15,811 nt of DNA from an uncultured Chryseolinea sp. (GCA_946478915.1 CAMLER010000031.1:1-15811); one strand, 5' to 3'; counted from the first letter of the stretch, positions 7,548 through 14,405 are shown. Notes: generated by a model not told the origin, from the letters alone. Made by a program: numbers and translations.

Positions 7548-7811
7548 ATGAAGGATTCAAAAAACATTTTCAAAAAGTTTGGACTAATTGGTATTGGTCT
7601 TTGCGCTGCGTGTTGCCTTCTGCCAATTACTGCAGTAACGTTTGGTATAGGCGCATTAACAGTTTTAGGTACCTATATTGAATGGGTAGGGATCATTGCG
7701 ATGATACTAGCCGTGGTATTTTTTGAAATTTACTTCATGAGAAGGCGACAAGCTCATGCATGCGAAACCGACTGCGGTTGCAAAGACGAAAAATCGGTCG
7801 CCAAGGGGTAA
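7548..7811 (+). CDS. merF: MerF-like mercury/soft-metal transport membrane protein
   Basis: 87-residue inner-membrane protein with two hydrophobic helices (about 11-35 and 43-64). Vicinal cysteines lie in helix 1 (CAACC, C19, C22, C23) and a Cys-rich cytosolic tail follows RRRQAHAC (C72, C76, C78). MerF of mer operons has the same plan: about 81 residues, MKD start, CC in helix 1, RKRQADACC after helix 2. It would pass Hg(II) or a similar thiophilic ion from the outer to the inner Cys pair. Here the second vicinal pair is replaced by CETDCGC. The gene sits behind a MerR-type promoter and ends at a strong terminator. No mercuric reductase (merA) lies in the window, so import without visible reduction is odd; it may serve a different metal or sensing. 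Confidence 0.78.
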   Translation: MKDSKNIFKKFGLIGIGLCAACCLLPITAVTFGIGALTVLGTYIEWVGIIAMILAVVFFEIYFMRRRQAHACETDCGCKDEKSVAKG

Positions 7812-7816
7812 TGCGC

Positions 7817-7855
7817 AAACTGTTTGATTTCAGCCTGTGAAATACAGTTTTTTTT
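7817..7855 (+). terminator. Intrinsic terminator after the MerF-like gene
   Basis: AACTGT (7818-7823) pairs with ACAGTT (7844-7849) and ATTTCA (7827-7832) with TGAAAT (7838-7843); a 3-nt bulge TTG and loop GCCTG complete the hairpin. Eight T follow directly (7848-7855). It separates the mer-like unit from the sigma-controlled operon. Confidence 0.85.
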
Positions 7856-7867
7856 AAAATAGTAACT

Positions 7868-7894
7868 GCATCTTTTTTCAACCTTTCCGTCTTT
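7868..7894 (+). promoter_or_regulatory. Putative ECF promoter P1 (flavoprotein-MFS-sigma-1 operon)
   Basis: GCATC plus a T run (7868-7878) and CGTCTTT (7888-7894); 15 nt lie between ATC and CGTC, and CGTC ends 23 nt before the ATG at 7915. It matches the CC-peptide promoter at 20 of 27 positions, with the mismatches almost all inside the spacer. One of six such sites in the window. Confidence 0.68.
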
Positions 7895-7914
7895 AAGATG
7901 GAAAATCAACAATA

Positions 7915-9243
7915 ATGGTAGCAATGAAATCTCTCCCTGTGGCAGTAATCGGAGCTGGTCCGGTAGGATTGGCAGCAGTAGCACACCTTGAAGCGCGTGG
8001 CATCCCCTTTATACTTTTTGAAGCGGGGCCTACCGTGGCATCCAATATCCTTTCATGGAAGCATATCCGGGTGTTCTCTCCGTGGCGTTACAATATTGAT
8101 AAAGCTGCCCGGCAGTTGTTAGATGAATTTGGCTGGGCAAGTCCTGATGACGAGGGATTGCCAACAGGAGAAGAACTTTTTAATCAATACTTCAAACCAT
8201 TGTATGAGCTGCCATTTATAAAAAGCAATACGTTCTTAAATGCTACGGTGCTTTCGGTTGGGCGGAAGAACCTTGATAAAATGAGAACTGTGGGCCGGGA
8301 AAATCTCCCCTTTGTTATTCAAATACTTCAGGAAGGTAAAGTAATGCAATTCGAAGCGCGTGCAGTGATCGATGCTACTGGCACATGGAATTCACCAAAT
8401 CCGATTGGGTCGGGTGGTGTGTATGCAGTTGGTGAAGTTGAAAATAAGAAACATATATTCTACGGGATTCCAGATATTATGGATCATCATGAGGAGCGTT
8501 ACAAGAATAAAAGTGTGCTTGTGGTAGGAAGTGGTCATTCTTCGATCAATGCCATTCTTGAACTTGACAAATTGAAAGACAAATACCCGGACACTGAAAT
8601 CAATTGGGTGCTGCGAAAGAAATCAATCAGCGATGTTTACGGCGGGCAGGAGAAAGATGCATTGGAGGCACGTGGTGCCCTGGGAGTTAAGATTGAACAA
8701 CTTGTGGTCAATGACCGCGTGAATGTTTATACACCATTTCAGATTCAACAGATACAGAAAAAAGATGATCGCCTTATAGTGATTGGATTTCAAGATGATC
8801 AGAAGTTCGCCTTACCCGCGGTGGACGAGATCATCAGCAACACCGGTTCGCGTCCTGACTTTTCTTTCATTCGTGAAATACGACTCAGCATTGATCCTTC
8901 ACTGGAAAGTGTCAATGCTATTGCAGAGCTGATCGATCCGAATATTCACAGCTGCGGAACAGTGAGACCTCACGGTGAAAAAGAACTTCGCCATCCTGAC
9001 AAAGATTTTTATATCGCGGGCTCAAAGAGTTATGGAAGAGCACCAACCTTTCTAATGGCAACAGGATATGAGCAAGTCCGATCGATCGTTGCAGCAATAG
9101 ATGGTGACATGGAGGCGGCATCTAATGTTGAACTTGACTTACCCGAAACTGGTGTGTGTAGTGTCGACCTTGGAAGTAGCGCATGTTGTGGCATTGAATC
9201 AAAACCTAAAGAAAAAGCCGCGAAGGCCGCCTGTTGTGGATAG
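7915..9243 (+). CDS. FAD/NAD(P)-dependent oxidoreductase with CysCys tail
   Basis: 442-residue cytosolic flavoprotein of the monooxygenase-like two-dinucleotide-binding type. The FAD site is VIGAGPVGLAA (G13, G15, G18), an ATG motif sits at 154-156 (DATGTW), and a second NAD(P) site is VLVVGSGHSS (201-210). IAGSKSYGRAPTFLMATGYE closes the FAD domain. It is not MerA: no redox Cys pair follows the first nucleotide site. The last 30 residues are an unusual appendix: C415, ACCG (423-426) and a terminal ACCG (439-442). Such tails suit binding or delivering As(III)- or Hg-like thiophilic species (inference); similar flavoproteins occur in arsenic gene clusters. ATG at 7924 is an alternative start. 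The MFS gene begins immediately after the stop, and promoter P1 precedes the gene. Confidence 0.8.
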   Translation: MVAMKSLPVAVIGAGPVGLAAVAHLEARGIPFILFEAGPTVASNILSWKHIRVFSPWRYNIDKAARQLLDEFGWASPDDEGLPTGEELFNQYFKPLYELPFIKSNTFLNATVLSVGRKNLDKMRTVGRENLPFVIQILQEGKVMQFEARAVIDATGTWNSPNPIGSGGVYAVGEVENKKHIFYGIPDIMDHHEERYKNKSVLVVGSGHSSINAILELDKLKDKYPDTEINWVLRKKSISDVYGGQEKDALEARGALGVKIEQLVVNDRVNVYTPFQIQQIQKKDDRLIVIGFQDDQKFALPAVDEIISNTGSRPDFSFIREIRLSIDPSLESVNAIAELIDPNIHSCGTVRPHGEKELRHPDKDFYIAGSKSYGRAPTFLMATGYEQVRSIVAAIDGDMEAASNVELDLPETGVCSVDLGSSACCGIESKPKEKAAKAACCG

Positions 9244-10401
9244 ATGGATGGAAACATTAAAATAGGAATTAAACCTTCTGCATTGGCTGCGCTTGCATTA
9301 GCCTTTGCAAGCTTTGGTGATGCTTTTCTTTATCCATTCCTTCCTGTCAATTTTGAAGAAGTTGGTGTCCCGATCATATGGGTCGGACTACTTCTATCCA
9401 TCAACCGTTTCGTGCGGATATTCTCGAATACCATGATTGTACATGCTTTCGCAAAGTATGGACTTCGGTTTATCATGATCGTTGCCGTGACTCTTGCGAT
9501 CACTTCCACCCTGGGATACGGAATTGCATCGGGTCTGGCGATGTGGCTATTGCTTCGGGTCATGTGGGGTCTTGCGTTTTCTGCAATGCGTATCGGAACG
9601 TTGGGATATGCGCTGCAGAACACACGCCGGGGATTTGCTCTGGGTATTAGTCGGAGCCTGCAGGAGATCGGTCCCATGATTTCGCTGTTTCTGGCGCCAA
9701 TACTTTTAAGGTATCTCCATACCAATACTATTTTTTACGCATTGGCATTTTTGTCGCTTCCTGCTATATACTTCGCTATTAGACTTCCTGCAGATAGTGA
9801 TAAGATTGAAACTTTGCAGGGAGGCTGGTCCTTTGGGTTACCATCAACATTAAATTCGATTACATTAGTATCAGCGTTTGTGATCGATGGTATTGTGGTG
9901 GTTGTGCTCGGTGTATTATTCCTTCATTACAACGAGCAGATCAGCCTCACAATGGCAACAACTCTCGCTGCTTTTTACCTGGGTTATCGAAGACTTTGTT
10001 CAGTTATATTATCACCGGCAGGAGGGTGGGTAGCTGATAAAATCGGAATGGAAAGAGTTTTCAACATCTCTATGGTTTGTGTCATTCTGGGATTGATCGT
10101 CATGTCATTCGGCCAGATCGGTACCGGTGCGGCAATTGTGTTTACATTTTATAATATTAACTCAGCCATCACACCAGGCCCAGCTTCGAGTGCGAACAGT
10201 CATTCATTGGCAGGAGTTGCAGAGAATGCCACCTGGCGTGATATTGGTGCTGCCCTAGGAACATTGGCGGGTGGGTTTCTGATTTCATCACCTTTTCTAA
10301 CGGCAGTCCTGCAGTTTGGAATTGCGGCAATGACTATTATTCTTTTAATGCATCTTGGAAAAGTTCAGCCAATTTTTAAACGAGTTTTCTTATGGAAGTA
10401 G
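9244..10401 (+). CDS. Major facilitator superfamily (MFS) transporter
   Basis: 385-residue integral membrane protein with about 11-12 hydrophobic segments. The typical MFS central loop (RLPADSDKIETLQGGW region, about residues 180-198) splits two six-helix halves. An MFS motif A-like loop appears in the second half as GGWVADKIGMERVF. The start ATG directly abuts the preceding TAG, so translation is probably coupled to the flavoprotein. Substrate is unknown; position between a CysCys-tailed flavoprotein and a Cys-tailed sigma factor suggests efflux of the flavoprotein's product or of a metal(loid) conjugate (inference). Arsenic loci do use MFS exporters (ArsJ, ArsK), but I do not see enough to assign it to either. 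Confidence 0.82.
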   Translation: MDGNIKIGIKPSALAALALAFASFGDAFLYPFLPVNFEEVGVPIIWVGLLLSINRFVRIFSNTMIVHAFAKYGLRFIMIVAVTLAITSTLGYGIASGLAMWLLLRVMWGLAFSAMRIGTLGYALQNTRRGFALGISRSLQEIGPMISLFLAPILLRYLHTNTIFYALAFLSLPAIYFAIRLPADSDKIETLQGGWSFGLPSTLNSITLVSAFVIDGIVVVVLGVLFLHYNEQISLTMATTLAAFYLGYRRLCSVILSPAGGWVADKIGMERVFNISMVCVILGLIVMSFGQIGTGAAIVFTFYNINSAITPGPASSANSHSLAGVAENATWRDIGAALGTLAGGFLISSPFLTAVLQFGIAAMTIILLMHLGKVQPIFKRVFLWK

Positions 10402-10961
10402 GAACAATTTACACCCAGTTTAATGCGGAGCTCTTGCGATATGTAAAAAGCAAAGTTCGGTCGACGGAAGATGCCGAGGATATTCTTCAAAATGTTTTTG
10501 TCAAAATTTCCTCTGGCATTGATTCACTTTCTGAAGATGTAAAACTCAAGAGTTGGATTTTCGCCATTACGCGAAACAGCATTATTGACTATTACCGGGT
10601 AAATGCAAATAAAAAGAATCTTATTACTTCTGCTGAGTTTGAAGAAGATATTCCGCAGCTTGATGATGTGGATTCTACAAAAGGACTTGATCAATGTATG
10701 AGCACCATGATCAGCCTTCTGCCTGAGGAGTATCGTGAGATTATCATCGAATCAGAGATCAAGGGTGTTAAACAAAAAGACCTTGCTGATAAATACGGGA
10801 TGCCATATCCATCGATGAGATCAAAAGTGCAACGAGGTAGAGAAAGACTCAAACAACTGTTTCACAATTGTTGCCACATCTCAACTGATATTCGCGGAAA
10901 TATCATCGATGCTCAGGGTAGAGGAAACTGTGGTCCCTGTAATCCTTGTTCAACTGAATAA
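10392..10961 (+). CDS. sigZ: SigZ-like ECF sigma factor with Cys-rich tail (sigma-1)
   Basis: 189-residue alternative sigma factor. Region 2 spans about 6-72 (EDAEDILQNVFVKI, LKSWIFAITRNSIIDYYR), region 4 about 103-156 (LPEEYREIIIESEIKGVKQK, YPSMRSKVQRGRERLKQLF). A C-terminal extension follows: NCCH (159-162), DIRGNIID, then CGPCNPC (180-186). Cys102 lies in the linker between regions 2 and 4, at a place where the other two sigma factors also have Cys. It overlaps the end of the MFS gene by 10 nt (translational coupling). No anti-sigma gene adjoins. Myxococcus CorE-type ECF factors sense metals directly through a C-terminal Cys domain; by analogy this tail may be the sensor (inference). SigZ assignment rests on the CC/DxxGNII tail. 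Confidence 0.85.
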   Translation: MEVGTIYTQFNAELLRYVKSKVRSTEDAEDILQNVFVKISSGIDSLSEDVKLKSWIFAITRNSIIDYYRVNANKKNLITSAEFEEDIPQLDDVDSTKGLDQCMSTMISLLPEEYREIIIESEIKGVKQKDLADKYGMPYPSMRSKVQRGRERLKQLFHNCCHISTDIRGNIIDAQGRGNCGPCNPCSTE

Positions 10962-10974
10962 TGCTCAAAAACAT

Positions 10975-11001
10975 GCATCATTTTTCAATACACTCGTCTT
11001 T
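10975..11001 (+). promoter_or_regulatory. Putative ECF promoter P2 (CC-peptide gene)
   Basis: GCATC plus a T run (10975-10985) and CGTCTTT (10995-11001); 15 nt lie between ATC and CGTC, and CGTC ends 26 nt before the ATG at 11025. It sits wholly in the gap after the sigma-1 stop and is a near twin of P1. Confidence 0.68.
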
Positions 11002-11024
11002 ATAGGTGAAAAAACAACAATACT

Positions 11025-11222
11025 ATGAATACAGTGACATTGAACATCCCGGTACTGAAAAAGTCAAAACCTCACATCGAAAAGAAAGAGGTTGTGGCAT
11101 CATCGTGTTGCACTCCGAAAGAAAATGCTTCGGTATGCTGCACTCCAAGTGAATCGAAGGAAGAGAACAATGGCGCGTGTTGCGCTCAACCGGAGGACGG
11201 CTCCGCATGCTGCAACAAATAA
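11025..11222 (+). CDS. Small peptide with four CysCys pairs (metallothionein-like)
   Basis: 65 residues, no signal peptide or membrane segment. The N-terminal 25 residues are lysine-rich; the rest holds four vicinal Cys pairs at 28-29, 38-39, 52-53 and 62-63, with spacings 10, 14, 10. This is a two-fold internal repeat: SCCTPKENASVCCTP and ACCAQPEDGSACC. I know no named family for it. Eight cysteines in 65 residues with acidic and proline spacers suggest a soft-metal or arsenite buffer or carrier (inference); vicinal pairs rather than CxC distinguish it from classic metallothioneins. It is real rather than a chance frame because a matching promoter lies 26 nt upstream and a strong hairpin follows. 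The CC tails of the flavoprotein resemble its repeat unit. Confidence 0.8.
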   Translation: MNTVTLNIPVLKKSKPHIEKKEVVASSCCTPKENASVCCTPSESKEENNGACCAQPEDGSACCNK

Positions 11223-11240
11223 CATCAGGCTGATCAACAA

Positions 11241-11267
11241 GCAGACGCAGGCTGTACCTGCGTCTGC
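11241..11267. terminator. Hairpin terminator shared by convergent CC-peptide and PAP2 genes
   Basis: A perfect 11-bp stem, GCAGACGCAGG (11241-11251) and CCTGCGTCTGC (11257-11267), with loop CTGTA, lies between two convergent stops (11222 and 11285). There is no long T-tract on either side, so it may act as a bidirectional stem or as an mRNA 3'-end barrier. Confidence 0.7.
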
Positions 11268-11284
11268 AATGGAACATGATTCCA

Positions 11285-12259
11285 CTATTGACATTTCTGT
11301 GCACATGCGGTGGTAGTGGTTTTTTCGTTACATGACGAAGCCTTCCTGGGATCCATGCTGATCAACGCTGGCCTTCCAAAACTTTCCCTTGCCTTCTCAG
11401 ACCATTCTTTCTTTGCCAGTTCGAAGTCCTTCAAGAACTTTTCGTTTTGAAAAAGCTTATTAACAATTTGTCGCGCCAGAATTCTTGAAGCCTCAGAATC
11501 GCTGGGATAGTGTACTCCGATAATCTCGCGCGAATGCGCCATATCATATGCATCTTTGATAAAGGTATCCGTAAACTCGGGTGCTAATTCCTGGAAAATG
11601 AAAGCATTAACGTAGGAATTTGCTGCATGACCACTTGGATACGCAGCCCAATTTGTCTCTTCCAGGTTTTTAATGTTGCTATCGATCTTATACGGACGAA
11701 TTCGAAGATACTTGTACTTTGCAGTCCAGATAAAATAGCCGGCATCCTGCCAAACATGAGCGATAAGGTCTGCGGTAACGGGAAGATCTTTTGGATTGAA
11801 CCAACTGCCGATAGACCGACCGACAAAAAAGAGATTTTTCCTGTATTGATTGTAGCTGGAGTCTTCTGGCTTTACTCTGATATTGTAAAATACTCCAGCC
11901 ATGTAAAGACTTGATTGCACATCGAATTCACTTCGTTGTTCTTGTAATGTCAAAAGGTAGTTTAACTCGGCTCGCGTTTGATCTGAGCTATTCGCAGGAG
12001 GGTCGGGTATGGAAAAATCATTAAGCGTAATGTTGTCGAGATAGTAAGGCTTTAGGCTCAAGCGCTTCTCGGCAGACAAAGGATTATATGGAAATTTTTC
12101 CCTGTCTATTTCTTCAGCTGGCGACTTTGGTTTGGGACTAAATGAATGCAGCTGTTTATAATACCCTCGCGCAGGAGTGAGTTCTTTTATCTTTTGTTTC
12201 TGTCCGCTTGCAGTGAAAGTTATCGCCAGTAGCGTAATGATAAGGTGTAGCTTTTTCAT
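11285..12259 (-). CDS. Secreted PAP2/class A acid phosphatase-like protein with Cys tail (PAP2-a)
   Basis: 324-residue exported protein; signal peptide MKKLHLIITLLAITFTASGQ. It carries the complete three-part acid phosphatase/vanadium haloperoxidase signature: Kx6RP (K181 to R188-P189, KYKYLRIRP), PSGH (208-211) and SRx5HxxxD (S243, R244, H250, D254, in SREIIGVHYPSD). Active-site residues are intact, so periplasmic phosphomonoester hydrolysis is likely; the true substrate is unknown. The last 15 residues add C310, C319 and C323 (SCNEKTTTTACAQKC), the only cysteines in the protein. It sits behind sigma-2 on the same strand with its own promoter P3. The paralogue at 12930 lacks any Cys, so the tail was gained here or lost there. 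Confidence 0.87.
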   Translation of the reverse strand: MKKLHLIITLLAITFTASGQKQKIKELTPARGYYKQLHSFSPKPKSPAEEIDREKFPYNPLSAEKRLSLKPYYLDNITLNDFSIPDPPANSSDQTRAELNYLLTLQEQRSEFDVQSSLYMAGVFYNIRVKPEDSSYNQYRKNLFFVGRSIGSWFNPKDLPVTADLIAHVWQDAGYFIWTAKYKYLRIRPYKIDSNIKNLEETNWAAYPSGHAANSYVNAFIFQELAPEFTDTFIKDAYDMAHSREIIGVHYPSDSEASRILARQIVNKLFQNEKFLKDFELAKKEWSEKARESFGRPALISMDPRKASSCNEKTTTTACAQKCQ

Positions 12260-12280
12260 TTCAATAGGATTTACACCCTA

Positions 12281-12308
12281 ATAGACGCACAAAGTCGAAA
12301 ATTGACGC
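12281..12308 (-). promoter_or_regulatory. Putative ECF promoter P3 (PAP2-a gene)
   Basis: Minus strand: GCGTC plus AATTTT (12308-12298) and CGTCTAT (12287-12281); 16 nt between GTC and CGTC; CGTC ends 24 nt before the ATG at 12259. Downstream GGGTGTAAATCCT resembles GGTGTAAACCT after P5. Confidence 0.62.
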
Positions 12309-12314
12309 AAAACG

Positions 12315-12863
12315 TTACTCCTTACAATTGCAGCAACAGGCCACACGGTTTTCGCAAACAATCACATTCCCGTAACTGTCAGTTTCTATGTAGTATAATT
12401 CATCCAGTTTATCCTTGAGCATCTTTCGGGCTCGTTGAACGCGTGACCGTGCGCCAGAATATGTAACATTAAGTTTTTCAGCTATCTCGTACTGCGATAG
12501 ATTGTCGAGCTCAGCCAGTTGTAGTGGAATACGGTACTTTTCTGGCAGGCTACCCAGCAGAACGCGGAGGCAGTGAGCCACACAATCATTGAATTCGTGA
12601 TAGCTACTTTCCCAGTCAACATTGATGGGTTGAACGCTCCTGGAATGTTTGCGAAAGTGATCTGCTACCGCGTTTCGCGTGATCTGATAAATCCATCCAG
12701 TTATCTTATCCGTTTCCTTCAGCTGTCCTGCTTTGGAATGAATTTTTATAAAAACTTCTTGAACGATGTCTTCTGCAGTTGCCCGTTCTTTGACTTTAGC
12801 TTCGACAAAATTGAGCAACTGCCCGTAAAGTGATTTCCAGCTGATGGTAGGGATATCCTGCAT
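12315..12863 (-). CDS. SigZ-like ECF sigma factor with Cys-rich tail (sigma-2)
   Basis: 182-residue sigma factor. Region 2 is about 12-74 (ATAEDIVQEVFIKI, ITGWIYQITRNAVADHFRKH); region 4 about 102-155 (LPEKYRIPLQLAELDNLSQY, VTYSGARSRVQRARKMLK). The tail reads YYIETDSYGNVIVC then ACCCNC (175-180): Cys at 170, 176, 177, 178 and 180. Linker Cys at 94 (FNDC) and 98. The tail pattern TDxxGNV-x2-C-x2-R-x2-CC is shared with sigma-3, and the DxxGN core also with sigma-1. It has its own promoter P4 and is followed by PAP2-a, the pair forming one of two tandem sigma-PAP2 modules. No anti-sigma is seen; direct Cys-based sensing is the simplest idea (inference). Confidence 0.88.
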   Translation of the reverse strand: MQDIPTISWKSLYGQLLNFVEAKVKERATAEDIVQEVFIKIHSKAGQLKETDKITGWIYQITRNAVADHFRKHSRSVQPINVDWESSYHEFNDCVAHCLRVLLGSLPEKYRIPLQLAELDNLSQYEIAEKLNVTYSGARSRVQRARKMLKDKLDELYYIETDSYGNVIVCENRVACCCNCKE

Positions 12864-12887
12864 AATTCTGTGGCTTGAACTATTATG

Positions 12888-12915
12888 TATGACGGAGGAC
12901 TGACTAAAATGATGC
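12888..12915 (-). promoter_or_regulatory. Putative ECF promoter P4 (sigma-2 gene)
   Basis: Minus strand: GCATC plus ATTTT (12915-12906) and CGTC (12894-12891) followed by ATA; 16 nt between ATC and CGTC; CGTC ends 27 nt before the ATG at 12863. It lies in the gap between PAP2-b and sigma-2 and implies autoregulation. Confidence 0.6.
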
Positions 12916-12929
12916 AGGAATGAGAGCGT

Positions 12930-13823
12930 TTATTTAAAGAATTTTGCTGACTTTAGTTTCCACTCTGCGGCGGCTTCATCATAGTCTTTTAGAAATGCAT
13001 CGTTTTTGAAATAATATTGCATCATTCTATAGGCGACTTGTCGTGATGCCTCATTGTCGCTAGGGTAATGTATACCCATTATTTCACGGGAATGCCGTAT
13101 TTCTTCAGCAAGTGCTATAAATTCTTTTTGCTTTTCAGGGATTAGCTCGCTCCATGTAAATGCCTGTAAAAACGCCCAGAGCGTATGACCACTCACGAAT
13201 GAAGGAGAGTTAATCCTCATAAGTGGTTTTAGTCTTGTTTCAAGGTGGTAAGGTCGCGGTCTGTATAGTTTGTATTTGATTGAAAATTCCATCACGCGCA
13301 TGTCTTGCATTACAGCCTGAAACAGTTTAGAAATTTTCGGAAAGTTTTTGGCATTGATATTTTCTCCCATTAGCTCCTGTGCTTCGAAGAACAGGTTCCT
13401 CAAGTTCTCCTCATACAATTGATGGGTTGGTACTTGATTTATAGAGGGCCAATAACCGATGTCGCCAAGAGTTGAAACGCGAGCAACCTGTTCAGGTGTT
13501 CTCGTCGCCTGAAGGTCAAGCATGTAGTCAAGTTCTTTTCTTACCTGGTCAGAACTATTTGCTGGAAACTTCACGCTTTCGGTTAACGATTTAACCTGGC
13601 TGTCGGAGAGATAGTAGGGTTTTACCAGTACATAGACAAAAGAGCTCCCGTATTCAGCTGGTGGATACTGGATGGTGTCCATCCACGCTCTGGACTTATT
13701 TGGTGCACTGTCAAGTTGTTCTAAAGATTTGTAATGACCAGCAACTTCAGCGAGTTTATGTTTCTGCGCGAAGGCTGTAATGGAGACGAGTAGTAGTAAA
13801 AGGGATGGTTTTAGATTTTTCAT
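12930..13823 (-). CDS. Secreted PAP2/class A acid phosphatase-like protein (PAP2-b)
   Basis: 297-residue exported paralogue of PAP2-a; signal peptide MKNLKPSLLLLLVSITAFAQ. Signature elements: Kx6RP (K183 to R190-P191, KYKLYRPRP), VSGH (210-213) and SRx5HxxxD (S245, R246, H252, D256, in SREIMGIHYPSD). The usual proline of PSGH is valine, a mild change that keeps the Ser and the catalytic His. The pre-catalytic region SDSQVKSLTESVKFPANSSD parallels NDFSIPDPPANSSD of PAP2-a, supporting a duplication. It contains no cysteine, unlike PAP2-a. It lies behind sigma-3 on the same strand with promoter P5; product probably periplasmic. Function in the sigma response is unknown: phosphate scavenging, or hydrolysis of oxyanion esters, are possibilities only. 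Confidence 0.86.
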   Translation of the reverse strand: MKNLKPSLLLLLVSITAFAQKHKLAEVAGHYKSLEQLDSAPNKSRAWMDTIQYPPAEYGSSFVYVLVKPYYLSDSQVKSLTESVKFPANSSDQVRKELDYMLDLQATRTPEQVARVSTLGDIGYWPSINQVPTHQLYEENLRNLFFEAQELMGENINAKNFPKISKLFQAVMQDMRVMEFSIKYKLYRPRPYHLETRLKPLMRINSPSFVSGHTLWAFLQAFTWSELIPEKQKEFIALAEEIRHSREIMGIHYPSDNEASRQVAYRMMQYYFKNDAFLKDYDEAAAEWKLKSAKFFK

Positions 13824-13839
13824 GTCTTAGGTTTACACC

Positions 13840-13866
13840 AAAGACGTTGATCTGAAAAAAAGACAA
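13840..13866 (-). promoter_or_regulatory. Putative ECF promoter P5 (PAP2-b gene)
   Basis: Minus strand: TTGTC plus seven T (13866-13855) and CGTCTTT (13846-13840); 15 nt between GTC and CGTC; CGTC ends 19 nt before the ATG at 13823. Its -35-like TGTCTTTTT is shared with P6 of the same module. Confidence 0.62.
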
Positions 13867-13874
13867 CAAAATAT

Positions 13875-14405
13875 TTAGCAGCATGGTCCGCGATCCTTGC
13901 AGAGGACAACGTTTCCGAACCCATCGGTTTTCACGATCAGTATTTCTTCCAGTTTTTCTTTTAGCATTCGCCGTGCTCGTTGAACTCTTGCTTTCGCTGT
14001 TGTGTAGTTCAGGTTGAGAATCTTTGCTACCTCCAGTTGTGACAAATTTTGAAACTCGGTCATCTCCAACGGTATTCTATACTTATCGGGAAGGGTAGGA
14101 ATGAGTTCGTTGATAGCGTTAGTTACACAGTCGTTAAAATTTGGTGGACGTGAGTCCCAATCAATGTCCTTCGGATTGATTCTCTTCGCATGATTTCTGA
14201 AATGATCTGTGATCGTATTTCTGGTGATCTGATAGATCCAGCCAAATATCTTCTCCGATTCTTTCACCTGGTGAATCTTTGACTGTACTTTAATAAAAAC
14301 ATCGTGAACAATGTCTTCCGTGAGTGCTTTGTCTTTCACCCGCTTATAAACAAATCCTTTTAGCTCGCTTTGTACGCTGCTCCAGTTTAAGGCTATTTCG
14401 GTCAT
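13875..14405 (-). CDS. SigZ-like ECF sigma factor with short Cys tail (sigma-3)
   Basis: 176-residue sigma factor, close paralogue of sigma-2. Region 2 is about 12-73 (LTEDIVHDVFIKV, IFGWIYQITRNTITDHFRNH); region 4 about 101-155 (LPDKYRIPLEMTEFQNLSQL, YTTAKARVQRARRMLKEKLE). The tail reads IVKTDGFGNVVLC then GPCC at the very end: Cys 169, 175 and 176, fewer than sigma-2. Linker Cys93 lies in FNDC, matching sigma-2. It heads the second sigma-PAP2 module, with PAP2-b starting 51 nt downstream behind its own promoter. Promoter P6 upstream suggests autoregulation. The reduced Cys set may mean a different ligand or affinity (inference). Confidence 0.88.
   Translation of the reverse strand: MTEIALNWSSVQSELKGFVYKRVKDKALTEDIVHDVFIKVQSKIHQVKESEKIFGWIYQITRNTITDHFRNHAKRINPKDIDWDSRPPNFNDCVTNAINELIPTLPDKYRIPLEMTEFQNLSQLEVAKILNLNYTTAKARVQRARRMLKEKLEEILIVKTDGFGNVVLCKDRGPCC

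Noticed and set aside
7915..9243. Flavoprotein as mercuric reductase MerA
   Set aside because: It lacks the redox-active Cys pair after the first nucleotide-binding site and has the monooxygenase-like two-site layout.
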